Positions 33,014 to 42,485 of a stretch of 64,000 bases of DNA are shown one piece after another. The notes beneath the pieces were generated by a model, which saw nothing but the letters and a program-made list of their open reading frames with translations, made no database searches and was not told the DNA's origin. A program made the position numbers and the translations under genes. Numbering within the stretch: the first letter of the stretch is position 1; every line of letters begins with the position of its first letter. This stretch comes from an uncultured Alphaproteobacteria bacterium (GTDB taxonomy: Bacteria; Pseudomonadota; Alphaproteobacteria; Micropepsales; Micropepsaceae): contig CADEFU010000002.1 in NCBI GenBank assembly GCA_902826695.1, positions 372,001 through 436,000 on the forward strand, given 5' to 3'.

Positions 33014-35392
33014 TTGGAAGCGTCCAACGATATTGCGTTCTTGTTGCCGTTCGGTGTGACGGTCGGGGCGATTGCGCTCGCGGGGTCGCTCGCGTTCGTG
33101 ATGATCTCGATGCGGGCGCAGTCGGACGCCATGCTCAGGCGGGCCGCCAAGCGCACGGCGCGGGCGGAGGCAAAGTTCCAGCGGGAGGCAGCGATCGTCT
33201 CCGGCGATCCGGGTTCGCTGTTCGTTTGGCGCAACATCGACGGCGAGCCTGAAGCGCGCGCGGGGGCCGCCAATGTCTTGGCCGGCTGTCTCGATGCCGA
33301 TCAGCGCGGGGACTTGAAGGACGCGCTCGACAATCTGGGCGATGAGGGGTCGCTGTTTTCGCTGACCGTGCCCGGTGCCGATGGGCGCGTGTTCCAGGCG
33401 TATGGCAAGCCCGCAGCGGGGCAGGCCGCGGTCTGGCTGCGCGATGTCACGCCGGATGCAGAGGCGAGCTATAATCTCTCCGTTCGCTTGACCGCGAGCG
33501 AGGTTGAGCGCGGGCGGCTGGGCGATTTGCTCGACGTGTCGCCGATGCCGGTGTGGCGACGCGGCGCGAACCTCGACATCATTTGGGCGAACAAGGCCTA
33601 CGCGACCGCCGTCGATCCGCCGGTTGGCCAGGATGTCATCGCCGATCAGATCGAGCTCGATCGAGACAGCCGTACGCTCGCCGAACGCGCGCTGCAGACG
33701 AACGAGACGCAGATCGAGCTGCGCCATGTCGTCGTCGGCGGTCAGCGTCGTGCATTCGATGTCTATGCCGTGCCAATGGGCGACGGGGTCGCTTCGTTTG
33801 CGGTCGACGTGACGGACGTCGATGCGACCAAGCGGTTGCTGCAAAAGCACATCGACACGCACGAAGAGACGCTGCACCGGCTGCCGGTCGCGGTTGCCAT
33901 CTTCGGGCCGGATCAGAAGCTCAAGTTCTCGAACAAGGCTTATGCGAAGCTCTGGGACTTGGACGAGCGGTGGCTCGCCACGCATCCTTCAGACGGCGAG
34001 ATCTTAGAGCGTTTGCGCGAGACCCGTCGGTTGCCGGAGCAACGCGACTTTGCGCCCTGGAAGAAGGAGCGCTTGGCGCTCTACACCAGCGTCATCCAAG
34101 AGCAGGAAGAACATTGGCATTTGCCGCGCGGTTCGACGCTGCGGGTCACGTGCCAGCCGCATCCGTTCGGCGGGCTCATCTTCATCTATGACGACGTCAC
34201 CAATCAGATGGCGCTGGAGCGCAGCCTCAACCAGCTGTCCAGTGTGCAGCGGACGACGATTGATCATCTGAACGAGGCGCTGGCCGTGTTCGGCACGGAC
34301 GGACGTCTCAAACTCTTCAACAAGGCGTTTGCCGAGTATTGGAAAATCGACGGCAAGGCCTTGGCGGAGCAACCGCGCTTTGCCGACGTGTTCACGCTCT
34401 GCCGGCGTGTGATGCCCGACGAAGGGCATTGGAGCATGCTGACCATGCTCATCACGGGCGCGGCTTCCGAGCGGCGGGTGCAGGTCGAGCGGCTGAAGTG
34501 CAGCGACGAGCGGTTGCTGAGTTTCGGTGCGGCGCCGCTGCCGGATGGGTCGTTGCTGCTCTCGTATCGTGATGTCACCGATACGGCGATGCGGGAGAAG
34601 GCGCTTGAGGAACGTAATGCGGCGTTGCTCGCGTCCGACAAGCTGAAGTCCGACTTTATCTCGAACGTGTCGTACCAGCTTCGCACGCCGCTGAACTCGA
34701 TCATGGGCTTTGCCGATCTGTTGAACCAAGGGATCGCCGGCAAGCTGTCGGACAAGCAATCGTCTTATCTCACCGACATTTTGAACGCGTCGAAGACGCT
34801 TGAGACGTTGGTCAACGACATCCTCGATCTTGCGCTGATCGAGGCAGGGACGATCGAACTCGACCGCAAGGATGTCAGCGTCGCCGAAGTGCTGGCGAAC
34901 GTGACCCCGCTGATCGAGGAACGTGCGCGCAAGGCGCGCGTCGAAGTCGTGTGCCAGAACGGCAAAGACGTTGGCCAACTGTTCGTCGATCAGAAGCGTT
35001 TGCTGCAGATCGTCTATAACCTTCTCACCAACGCGATCGAGCATACGCCGCCGAACGGGCGGATCGTGTTCGGCGCGGAAGGTGCAGCCGGCGAAGTCCG
35101 GGTCTTCGTGAACGATACGGGCGTCGGCATTCCGTCGGAGTACCAGCCTGTCGCCTTCGAGCGGTTCGAGAGCACGACACGCACGAAAGACGCGCGCCGG
35201 GCGGGTTTGGGCCTCGCGCTGGTGCGTTCGTTCGTGCAACTGCACGGCGGCTGGGTCGAACTCGACAGCGCTGTCGGCAAGGGCACCCGGGTCACATGCC
35301 ACTTCCCGCGCCATGCGAGTGCGACGGGCGGTGTTGCGGCAGAGGCGGCGCCGAAGGGCGACGTCGCCAAAAAGGGCGCGAAGGCGGGTTAG
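33014..35392 (+). CDS. divL: DivL-type PAS pseudo-histidine kinase with Tyr in place of His
   Basis: A 792-residue cell-polarity regulator. One membrane helix (about 10-32), a coiled segment (36-60), several PAS-like domains (about 165-530), then HisKA and HATPase. The phospho-acceptor motif is SNVSYQLRTPLNSIMGF: Tyr554 replaces His, the hallmark of Caulobacter DivL, which modulates CckA/CtrA signalling with DivK. The ATPase boxes remain (NLLTNAIEHTP, NDTGVGIP, GLGLALVRSFVQLHGG). The start is a TTG. In related genomes divL lies beside the tsaE-amgK-murU-addBA genes, as here. Confidence 0.92.
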   Translation: MEASNDIAFLLPFGVTVGAIALAGSLAFVMISMRAQSDAMLRRAAKRTARAEAKFQREAAIVSGDPGSLFVWRNIDGEPEARAGAANVLAGCLDADQRGDLKDALDNLGDEGSLFSLTVPGADGRVFQAYGKPAAGQAAVWLRDVTPDAEASYNLSVRLTASEVERGRLGDLLDVSPMPVWRRGANLDIIWANKAYATAVDPPVGQDVIADQIELDRDSRTLAERALQTNETQIELRHVVVGGQRRAFDVYAVPMGDGVASFAVDVTDVDATKRLLQKHIDTHEETLHRLPVAVAIFGPDQKLKFSNKAYAKLWDLDERWLATHPSDGEILERLRETRRLPEQRDFAPWKKERLALYTSVIQEQEEHWHLPRGSTLRVTCQPHPFGGLIFIYDDVTNQMALERSLNQLSSVQRTTIDHLNEALAVFGTDGRLKLFNKAFAEYWKIDGKALAEQPRFADVFTLCRRVMPDEGHWSMLTMLITGAASERRVQVERLKCSDERLLSFGAAPLPDGSLLLSYRDVTDTAMREKALEERNAALLASDKLKSDFISNVSYQLRTPLNSIMGFADLLNQGIAGKLSDKQSSYLTDILNASKTLETLVNDILDLALIEAGTIELDRKDVSVAEVLANVTPLIEERARKARVEVVCQNGKDVGQLFVDQKRLLQIVYNLLTNAIEHTPPNGRIVFGAEGAAGEVRVFVNDTGVGIPSEYQPVAFERFESTTRTKDARRAGLGLALVRSFVQLHGGWVELDSAVGKGTRVTCHFPRHASATGGVAAEAAPKGDVAKKGAKAG

Positions 35393-35403
35393 GCTGCCTT
35401 CGC

Positions 35404-35422
35404 CGCGGGCGGGCCGCCCGCG
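35404..35422. terminator. Perfect palindrome between convergent divL and ferredoxin genes
   Basis: CGCGGGCGG/CCGCCCGCG form a 9-bp perfect inverted repeat around one base, between the stops of divL and the ferredoxin gene. It is a possible bidirectional terminator; no T-run follows. Confidence 0.45.
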
Positions 35423-35431
35423 CTTATGGGC

Positions 35432-35752
35432 TTAGTGCTGGCTCTTCGGCATTTTGACGGTCAGGCCGTCGAGCGCGTCGGTCACTTTGATTTGGCAGGA
35501 GAGGCGGCTGTTGCCTTCGACTCCTTCGGCGAAGTCGAGCATGGTTTTTTCCATTTCCTGCATCGGCTCGATCTTCGACAGCCATTCTTGGCCGACGTAG
35601 ACGTGGCAGGTGGCGCAGGCACAGGCGCCGCCGCAGTCGGCGTCGATGCCGGGGATCAGGTTCTTCACCGCGCCTTCCATGACGGACATGCCGGGTTTGA
35701 CGTCGACGACGTGCTCTTTGCCGTTGTGCTCGATGTACTTGATCTTCGCCAT
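35432..35752 (-). CDS. 2Fe-2S ferredoxin, adrenodoxin/putidaredoxin type
   Basis: A 106-residue ferredoxin. Cluster ligands are Cys40, Cys46, Cys49 (CGGACACATC) and Cys86 (RLSCQI), the C-x5-C-x2-C spacing of adrenodoxin-type proteins; Cys44 is an extra, non-ligand cysteine. Its gene lies 24 bases after the reductase gene on the same strand, forming an NAD(P)H-reductase-ferredoxin pair. Such pairs feed cytochrome P450s or Rieske oxygenases; no such enzyme lies next to them. Confidence 0.92.
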   Translation of the reverse strand: MAKIKYIEHNGKEHVVDVKPGMSVMEGAVKNLIPGIDADCGGACACATCHVYVGQEWLSKIEPMQEMEKTMLDFAEGVEGNSRLSCQIKVTDALDGLTVKMPKSQH

Positions 35753-35776
35753 GGGTCGTCCGATTGATGGGCTGAT

Positions 35777-36991
35777 TTAAGCCATGTCTTTCATAGGTAT
35801 GGTCTTGTCCGCAAGCCGCTCCGGCGCGACCTTGGCGCGCGCTGCGATCAGGCGGCGGCCCATCATGTATTCGGGGGCCGCATTAACAGCCTCTACTGCC
35901 GCTACGACACCGCCGCGCAGGCGGAAGGCGGCGAAGGAGCGGCTTGTCGGGTCGCCGCGCAGGACGATCTGGTCGCCGGGATCGCCCAGGCCTGCAATTT
36001 GGAGCTTTAGGTCGTACTGGTCGGACCAGAACCAGGGTACTTCGTTGTAGGCCTTTGGCTTGCCCATGAGGCTTAAGGCTGCGTGTTTCGCCTGGTCGAT
36101 CGCATTCTGAACGGATTCGAGGCGGATGCGACCGGTGGTCGAGTAGGTGCACGGGAGGTTGGTGCAGTCGCCGATGGAATAGATCGCCGGGTCTTGCGTG
36201 CGCGCATGGTCGTCCACGACGATGCCGTTGTCCACTTTGAGACCGGCGGCGCTGGCAAGTTCGACGTTTGGGACGATGCCAATCCCAATGAGAACGAAAT
36301 CCGCTTCGACGATGCCGCCGGAGGTCTTGATCGCAAGCGCGCTGCCGTGCTTTTCGATCGCTTCAAGCTTTGTGTTGCAGCGGATGTCGACACCCGCTTT
36401 GCGATGTTGTTCTTCGTAGAACGCCGAGAGCTCGGTGCAGGCCGCGCGGGCCATCACGCGCGGGAGAGCTTCGAGGACTGTAACTTTCAGTTTGTGCTTT
36501 GCGGCGACGGCGGCGACTTCAAGGCCGATGTAGCCCGCGCCGATGATCGCCACGCGGTTGCCGGCTTTCAGTTTGTCTTGCAGCAGCTCGACGTCGGCAA
36601 TGCCCCGCAGGTAGTAGCAACCGGGCAGCTCCGCCCCGGGCAACGGCAGTTTGCGAACGCGCGAGCCGGTGGTGAGGGCAAGTGCCGTGTACCCAAGCTC
36701 GTTGCCGCCCTCAAGCGTCACGACTTTGCGTGCGCGGTCGATTGCGGTCGCCCGGGTGTTCAGGTGGAGGGTGACCTTGGCTTCGGCGTAGAATTCTTCG
36801 GGCTTGATAAACAGACGCTCGCGCGCGAGTTCGCCGGCCAAGAATGCCTTCGATAGCGGCGGGCGTTGGTAGGGGATGTACGCCTCCTCGCCCACGAGCG
36901 TGATCGCGCCCGCGAAGCCGTCTTGGCGGAGGCTGGCGATCAGCTGGCTGGCGGCTTGGCCAGCGCCGACGATGAGGAGCGAATCGGTCAT
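35777..36991 (-). CDS. FAD-dependent ferredoxin reductase
   Basis: A 404-residue flavoprotein of the putidaredoxin/rubredoxin reductase class. FAD-binding LLIVGAGQAASQLIASL at the N-terminus, YQRPPLSKAFLAGEL, NAD-binding VAIIGAGYIGLEVAAVA, and the second FAD motif YSIGDCTNLP. The C-terminal domain (WFWSDQYDLKLQIAG) is typical of the family. It transfers electrons from NAD(P)H to the adjacent 2Fe-2S ferredoxin. It is divergent from tsaE. Confidence 0.92.
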   Translation of the reverse strand: MTDSLLIVGAGQAASQLIASLRQDGFAGAITLVGEEAYIPYQRPPLSKAFLAGELARERLFIKPEEFYAEAKVTLHLNTRATAIDRARKVVTLEGGNELGYTALALTTGSRVRKLPLPGAELPGCYYLRGIADVELLQDKLKAGNRVAIIGAGYIGLEVAAVAAKHKLKVTVLEALPRVMARAACTELSAFYEEQHRKAGVDIRCNTKLEAIEKHGSALAIKTSGGIVEADFVLIGIGIVPNVELASAAGLKVDNGIVVDDHARTQDPAIYSIGDCTNLPCTYSTTGRIRLESVQNAIDQAKHAALSLMGKPKAYNEVPWFWSDQYDLKLQIAGLGDPGDQIVLRGDPTSRSFAAFRLRGGVVAAVEAVNAAPEYMMGRRLIAARAKVAPERLADKTIPMKDMA

Positions 36992-37131
36992 GGGATCGGT
37001 GGCGCTTTCGGGCCTTGAATGGAGTGTCGGTTAGCATGGGGCGCGGCACCCGATCAACCGCGCAAATCGGGCATTTCGCGGGTGACGCAGGTGGCATTGA
37101 AGTGGGTCAACGGCGCGGGTAGAAGGGCCCG

Positions 37132-37635
37132 ATGCGTGTGAACCCTGCTTCTTCCGGTATTGAGAGTTTCCTCCGTCAGTTCGAGCTTGAGAGCGAGGCT
37201 GGGACGGCCGCGCTCGGGTGCGAGATCGCCCGCCACTTGGCGGCGGGCGACACCGTCACGCTGTCGGGGCCGCTAGGCTCGGGCAAGACGGTGCTCGCGC
37301 GGGCGGTCGTACGGACGTTCCTTGCGCGCGAGGAGGTGCCAAGCCCGACGTTCACACTGGTGCAAACGTACGAGACGCAGAATTTCTTGATCAGCCACGT
37401 CGATCTCTACCGCGTGAAGGCAGAGAGCGAGTTGCGCGAACTTGGGCTTGATGAGGCGTTGGATCGTGGTGTGCTTATCATCGAGTGGCCGGATCGAATG
37501 GGGACGCAGCTGCCGCCGGATCGGCTTGATCTGATGTTCGAGGCCGCCGATGGCGAGCACCGGTTGGTCAAGCTCGTTGGCCGCGGCTCGTGGGCTCAAC
37601 GGCTGAAGACGATGCGTTTGGGCGGAGCCTCTTGA
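37132..37635 (+). CDS. tsaE: tRNA threonylcarbamoyladenosine biosynthesis ATPase TsaE
   Basis: A 167-residue P-loop protein with Walker A GPLGSGKT (46-53), the YPSPTF-like EVPSPTFTLVQTY, the HVDLYR Walker B segment and IIEWPDR. TsaE assists TsaB/TsaD in making t6A37 on ANN-decoding tRNAs. Its stop shares one base with the amgK ATG (TGATG), so the two are coupled. Confidence 0.93.
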   Translation: MRVNPASSGIESFLRQFELESEAGTAALGCEIARHLAAGDTVTLSGPLGSGKTVLARAVVRTFLAREEVPSPTFTLVQTYETQNFLISHVDLYRVKAESELRELGLDEALDRGVLIIEWPDRMGTQLPPDRLDLMFEAADGEHRLVKLVGRGSWAQRLKTMRLGGAS

Positions 37636-38744
37636 TGTCGCGACCGGAACAGTTGCAAGCGTTCATCAAGACCGCCGGGTGGAGCGGGGCTGAGTTGCAT
37701 CCACTCGCGGGTGACGCCTCGACCCGGCGGTATGTGCGGCTTGCGCGGCGCGGCCATACGGCGATGCTGATGGATCAACCGCGTGGGGCGGAGAGTGCTG
37801 CGTGCCCACCGGGTGCGAGCGACGATGAGCGGCGCAAGCTTGGCTACAACGCGATGGCGCGGCTAGCGGGACCGGATTGCCGGCCGTTCGCCGCGGTGAG
37901 TTCATTTCTGCGGAAGCAGGGTTTGAGCGCGCCGGAGATTTTGGCGCACGACTACGACGCCGGGTTCCTGCTGATTGAGGATTTTGGCGATGGACGGTTT
38001 GCCGACCTCATGACGGGTGGCAAGCCAGAGCGGCCGTTCTATGAGGTTGCGATCGACGCTCTTGCCGACTTTCATCGGGTGGCCGCGCCACAGTCGCTGA
38101 TGGTGCCGGGCGCGGGTGAGATCAACTTGCTTGGTTATGATCCGGTGGCAATGGAAGCGGAGGTTCTGCTTCTGCCTGAGTGGTTCTATCCGGCGGCGTC
38201 GGGCACAAAGATCGCCGACGCGGCGCGCGAAGAGTTCGTCGCGGCGTGGCGGCAGGCGCTGGGCCAGCTGCGGACGGCGGTTCCAGTGGTGGTGCTGCGC
38301 GACTATCACGCGGAGAATTTGATGTGGCTTGGCAATCGCGCGGGTGTGGCGCGCGCGGGGTTGCTGGACTTTCAAGACGCGCTTGCTGGGTCGCCGGCCT
38401 ATGATTTGATTTCGCTGACGGAAGATGCGCGGCGCGAAGTGGGTGTCGACCTCGCGAACGCGATGACGGCGCGCTACGTCGACTTGCGCAAGCGGGCAGA
38501 CGCTTCGTTCGACGAAGATGCGTTTCGATTTGCAGCGGCGTTGCTTGCAGCGCAGCGGAACACGAAAATCGTCGGCATCTTCTCCAGGCTGTGGAAGCGG
38601 GACGGGAAACCGCGCTACACGCAGTATCTGCCCCGCATGTGGGGGTACTTGGATCGAGATCTAGCGCATCCGGCGCTTGCGACGCTGAAGGCTTGGTTCG
38701 ACCGCCACATTTCGCCCGACTGGCGCGGCACGTTGGGGAACTAG
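37635..38744 (+). CDS. amgK: N-acetylmuramate/N-acetylglucosamine kinase AmgK
   Basis: A 369-residue APH-fold kinase. The catalytic loop reads VLRDYHAENLMWL and the metal-binding motif GLLDFQDALAGSPAYDLISL. AmgK phosphorylates MurNAc or GlcNAc at C1 in the cell-wall recycling route that bypasses de novo MurNAc synthesis. The next gene, 3 bases on, encodes the MurU nucleotidyltransferase that uses its product. A longer frame starting at 37590 lies inside tsaE. Confidence 0.92.
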   Translation: MSRPEQLQAFIKTAGWSGAELHPLAGDASTRRYVRLARRGHTAMLMDQPRGAESAACPPGASDDERRKLGYNAMARLAGPDCRPFAAVSSFLRKQGLSAPEILAHDYDAGFLLIEDFGDGRFADLMTGGKPERPFYEVAIDALADFHRVAAPQSLMVPGAGEINLLGYDPVAMEAEVLLLPEWFYPAASGTKIADAAREEFVAAWRQALGQLRTAVPVVVLRDYHAENLMWLGNRAGVARAGLLDFQDALAGSPAYDLISLTEDARREVGVDLANAMTARYVDLRKRADASFDEDAFRFAAALLAAQRNTKIVGIFSRLWKRDGKPRYTQYLPRMWGYLDRDLAHPALATLKAWFDRHISPDWRGTLGN

Positions 38745-38747
38745 GGT

Positions 38748-39476
38748 ATGGCTTTCACTCCGACGCGCGGCATGGTGCTGGCAGCCGGCTTGGGCACGCG
38801 AATGCGGCCGCTCACGAACGATCGGCCGAAGGCGCTTGTCGAAGTCGCGGGGCGGACGTTGCTCGATCACGCGATCGACCGGTTCGTGGCGGCGGGCGTG
38901 AAAATGGTTGTCGTCAATGTGCATTACAAAGGTGAGATGATCATTGCACATCTGAAGTCGCGCAAGGACGTCGAGATTCGCATTCAAGACGAGCGCGACA
39001 CGCTGCTCGACACGGGCGGCGCGCTCAAGCGGGCTTTACCGCAGTTCGGCAACGAACCGTTCTTTACGTACAACAGTGATTCCATTTGGCTGGAGAGCTT
39101 GGCGTCGAATCTTGGGCGGATGTGCGCCGCTTGGGACGATGCAGCGATGGACTGTCTGATGCTGATGGCGCCCGCTTTCAACTCGATCGGCATGGAAGGC
39201 AAGGGCGACTTCACGATGGATGCAAACGGGCGGCTGACGCGGCGGGAGCCGCAGCGCGTCGCGCCGTTTGCTTGGCCGGGGGTGCAGATGATCCACCCGC
39301 GGCTGGTCGCGAAGGGGCCTGAGGGGGCGTTCTCGACGAACAAGCTTTGGGACCTGGCGATCGCTCAGGGGCGCCTGTTTGGCATCAGGCTTGACGGCAA
39401 GTGGATGCATATCGGCACACCGGAGGCTCGGGCCGAGGCAGAAGAGTTCATGGCGCATCGCGACCTGGCGCCGTAG
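38748..39476 (+). CDS. murU: N-acetylmuramate-1-phosphate uridylyltransferase MurU
   Basis: A 242-residue nucleotidyltransferase. It has the signature LAAGLGTRMRPLTNDRPKAL, the LVEVAGRTLLDHAI strand and YNSDSIWL at the metal site. It converts MurNAc-1-P and UTP to UDP-MurNAc, completing the recycling pathway started by AmgK. It lies directly upstream of addB. Confidence 0.92.
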   Translation: MAFTPTRGMVLAAGLGTRMRPLTNDRPKALVEVAGRTLLDHAIDRFVAAGVKMVVVNVHYKGEMIIAHLKSRKDVEIRIQDERDTLLDTGGALKRALPQFGNEPFFTYNSDSIWLESLASNLGRMCAAWDDAAMDCLMLMAPAFNSIGMEGKGDFTMDANGRLTRREPQRVAPFAWPGVQMIHPRLVAKGPEGAFSTNKLWDLAIAQGRLFGIRLDGKWMHIGTPEARAEAEEFMAHRDLAP

Positions 39477-39488
39477 ACTTCAGCGCTG

Positions 39489-42485
39489 ATGCGCCGGATC
39501 AACCTTTTCACAATTCCGCCAGGGGCCGCCTTCGCCGACGAGCTCGCGCGCGGTGTGTTGGCGCGTTACGCGGGCGGCGATCCGTTTCAGCTGTCGCGGG
39601 CGTTGATCCTGCTGCCCACGCGGCGTGCGATCAGGACGCTTGGCGAGGCATTCGCACGGGTTGCGCCGGGACGTGTGGCGGTGTTGCCCCGGATGCGAGC
39701 GCTTGGCGACTTCGACGATGCACCGTCGTTGTTGGAGGACGATAGTGACGACGCTGTTCGCGAGCTTGGTACGGACTTGCCGCCGCCGCTGGCGCCGTTC
39801 CGGCGGGAGTTGCTGCTCACGAAGTTGATCCAGCATTGGTCGCTCAACTTAGCGGCGGAGGAAGAGGCGCGTACGCTTGGTGCGGCAACGCCCGCGCATG
39901 CGTTGAAGCTCGCGCGAGAGCTGGTGCAGCTGCTCGATCAGGCGACGGCGGAGGGCCTGGCGTGGGAGCGGTTGCAGTCGATCGTGCCGCAAGAGCTTGC
40001 GCGCCATTGGGAAAAGACGCTCGCGTTCCTCGGGCTGCTGACGAAAGAGTGGCCGCACATTCTTGAGGCGGAGAAGGCGTCCGATCCGGCGGCGCATCGC
40101 GATGCCGCTTTGCGGCTGGCGGCGGCGCGCTGGAAGGAGACGCCGCCGGGTTTTCCCGTGATCGCGGCGGGCTCGACGGGCAGCGTGCCGGCGACGGCGG
40201 AGCTGCTGCGCACGATCGCGTACATGCCGAACGGAGCGGTGGTGCTGCCCGGGATCGATCTTGAGCTTGACCGGGTGGCGTGGGAGGCGGCGGAGGCAGG
40301 GCATCCGCAGCACGGGATGCGGCAGCTGCTTCTCAAGATGGACGCGACGCGCGGCGACGTCGAGGCATGGACGGCGCGCAGTGGGTCGAGCGCACGGGTG
40401 CGGCTGATCGCGGAGGCGTTGAGGCCGGCGGCGACGACGCCGGCGTGGCGCGACCTGGTGCAGGAGAAGTGTGCCCTCATCGAAGAGGGGGTGCGCGGTC
40501 TTTCGATCGCGACGGCGCGGTCGCCTTCGGAAGAGGCGCTGGTCATCGCTTTGGCGCTGCGCGAGGCGGTGGACGTGCCCGGCAAAACGGCTGCGCTGGT
40601 GACGCCGGATCGTACGCTCGCGCGGCGCGTGGCGAGCGAGTTGAAGCGCTGGGGAATTGGGATCGACGATTCTGCCGGTCAGCCACTGTCGCAGACACTG
40701 CCGGGGTGGTTCTTGTCGTTGATCGCGGATGCGGCGGCAGAGGCGTTCGCGCCGGTGCAGGTTCTCGCGCTGCTGAAGCACCCATTGACGGCGTTGGGGT
40801 TGGAGACGCCTGCGGTAGCGCGCAAGCTTGCGCTGACGTTGGAGGTGAATGCGCTGCGAGGTCCGCGGCCTGCGGCGGGGATCGATGGCTTGCGAAAGGC
40901 GGTTGATGAGAAGTCCGAGGCTGCGAAGCTGGTCGGGCAACTCGATCTTGCGTGTGGGGCGTTTGCTGCGGCGATGGCGGGTGAGCCGCTGGACGTGACG
41001 GTGCTGGCGCGGCGGCATCGTGAGGCGGCTGAGCTTGCGAGTGCGATCGCGGGTTCGACGATGCTGCCGCTGTGGGAAGGCGAGGCGGGTGAGGCGGCGT
41101 TGGCTTTGTTCGAGCAATTGGCTGTGGCGGCGGCGGACGCCGGCTTGTCGATGCAGGGGCACGAGTACGCGCCGTTCATCCGTACAGTGATGGATGCGAT
41201 TCCGGTGCGGCCACATTTCGGGCGGCATCCGCGGCTTTCGATTTTGGGGCCGCTTGAGGTGCGGTTGCAGCACGCGGATCTGATGATCCTCGGCGGATTG
41301 AACGAAGGCGTGTGGCCGCCGCAGACCGATCCCGGGCCCTGGTTGAACCGGCCAATGCGGCGGGAGCTCGACATTTCGCAACCCGAGCGGCGCGTGGGGC
41401 TGTCGGCGCACGACTTCGCGCAGGCGTCGGCGGGCGATGAGGTGTTGCTGACGCGTTCGGAGAAAGACGGCGGGGCGCCGACGACGCCCTCGCGCTGGCT
41501 CACGCGGCTGTCGATGTTGGTTGAGGGCGCGGGGTTTGGCGAGCGTCTGGCGAACGCTCGGCTTGTCGCGATTGCGCGGGCGATCGACCGGCCGCTCGCC
41601 GCCCCGAAGCCGGTTGAGCCGCCTGCGCCGAAGCCGCCGCTTGCCGCGCGTCCGCGCGAGCTTGCGGTGACGCAGGTCGAGCTTTGGTTGCGCGATCCCT
41701 ATGCGCTTTACGCGAAGAAGATATTGAAGCTTGCGAAGCTCGATCCGATCGACATGACGCCCGCGGCAGCGGAGCGCGGGTCGGCGATCCACGATGCGCT
41801 CGACCGGTTCGTGAAGGCCTATCCGGCCGAGCTGCCGCCGGAGCATGAGGCGTATAGCGAACTTCTGCGCTGCGGGCAGGAGGCGTTTGGCGCGATGATG
41901 GAGCTGCCGGGCGTGCGGGGGTTCTGGTGGCCGCGCTACGAGCGGATTGCGCGCTGGTTCTTGGGCTTTGAGCGCGAACGGCGGGTGCGGGCATCGGAAG
42001 TGCTGACGGAGCAGCAGGGCAGGCTGGTCATCGACGCGCCGCGCGGGCCGTTCACGCTGACCGCGAAGGCGGACCGGATCGAGCGGCTTGGCGCGGAGGC
42101 GGTTGCTATCCTGGACTACAAGACCGGGGCGGCACCCTCGCTGAAGCAAGTCGTGACGGGGTTGAGCCCGCAGCTGACACTGGAGGCGGCGATTGCGCTT
42201 GAGGGCGGGTTTGCCGGACTGAGCCCGCGCACGGTGGCTGAGCTTGTCTATGTCGCGTTGAAGGGTAGCGCGGTCGCGGGCGATGAGCAGGTGCTCGACT
42301 TCGACAAGTCGTCGGCGGACGAGCAGGCGGCGATCGCGAAGGCGGGTCTTGCGAAATTCGTCGCGGGGTTCGACGCCCCGGACATGCCGTACTTGTCGAA
42401 GCCGCGCGTGTTGCTGGAGCGGTTTGCGGGGGACTACGACCACTTGGCGCGCGTCAAGGAATGGTCTGCGGGGGACGTCGAATGA
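39489..42485 (+). CDS. addB: AddB subunit of the double-strand-break repair helicase-nuclease
   Basis: A 998-residue protein of the alphaproteobacterial AddB type. There is no Walker A motif at the N-terminus, as in this lineage (RRINLFTIPPGAAFADELAR; LLPTRRAIRTLGEAFA). A C-terminal PD-(D/E)xK nuclease reads ERGSAIHDALDRFV and AILDYKTG. The C-terminal domain has only one Cys, so the four-Cys iron-sulfur staple of Firmicutes AddB is absent. With AddA it resects broken DNA ends for RecA loading. Its stop overlaps the addA ATG (ATGA). Confidence 0.92.
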   Translation: MRRINLFTIPPGAAFADELARGVLARYAGGDPFQLSRALILLPTRRAIRTLGEAFARVAPGRVAVLPRMRALGDFDDAPSLLEDDSDDAVRELGTDLPPPLAPFRRELLLTKLIQHWSLNLAAEEEARTLGAATPAHALKLARELVQLLDQATAEGLAWERLQSIVPQELARHWEKTLAFLGLLTKEWPHILEAEKASDPAAHRDAALRLAAARWKETPPGFPVIAAGSTGSVPATAELLRTIAYMPNGAVVLPGIDLELDRVAWEAAEAGHPQHGMRQLLLKMDATRGDVEAWTARSGSSARVRLIAEALRPAATTPAWRDLVQEKCALIEEGVRGLSIATARSPSEEALVIALALREAVDVPGKTAALVTPDRTLARRVASELKRWGIGIDDSAGQPLSQTLPGWFLSLIADAAAEAFAPVQVLALLKHPLTALGLETPAVARKLALTLEVNALRGPRPAAGIDGLRKAVDEKSEAAKLVGQLDLACGAFAAAMAGEPLDVTVLARRHREAAELASAIAGSTMLPLWEGEAGEAALALFEQLAVAAADAGLSMQGHEYAPFIRTVMDAIPVRPHFGRHPRLSILGPLEVRLQHADLMILGGLNEGVWPPQTDPGPWLNRPMRRELDISQPERRVGLSAHDFAQASAGDEVLLTRSEKDGGAPTTPSRWLTRLSMLVEGAGFGERLANARLVAIARAIDRPLAAPKPVEPPAPKPPLAARPRELAVTQVELWLRDPYALYAKKILKLAKLDPIDMTPAAAERGSAIHDALDRFVKAYPAELPPEHEAYSELLRCGQEAFGAMMELPGVRGFWWPRYERIARWFLGFERERRVRASEVLTEQQGRLVIDAPRGPFTLTAKADRIERLGAEAVAILDYKTGAAPSLKQVVTGLSPQLTLEAAIALEGGFAGLSPRTVAELVYVALKGSAVAGDEQVLDFDKSSADEQAAIAKAGLAKFVAGFDAPDMPYLSKPRVLLERFAGDYDHLARVKEWSAGDVE

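Noticed and set aside
39849..42443. An 864-codon minus-strand open frame opposite addB
   Set aside because: Composition is typical of an antisense shadow (Arg, Gln, Pro-rich) and addB is clearly coding on the plus strand.
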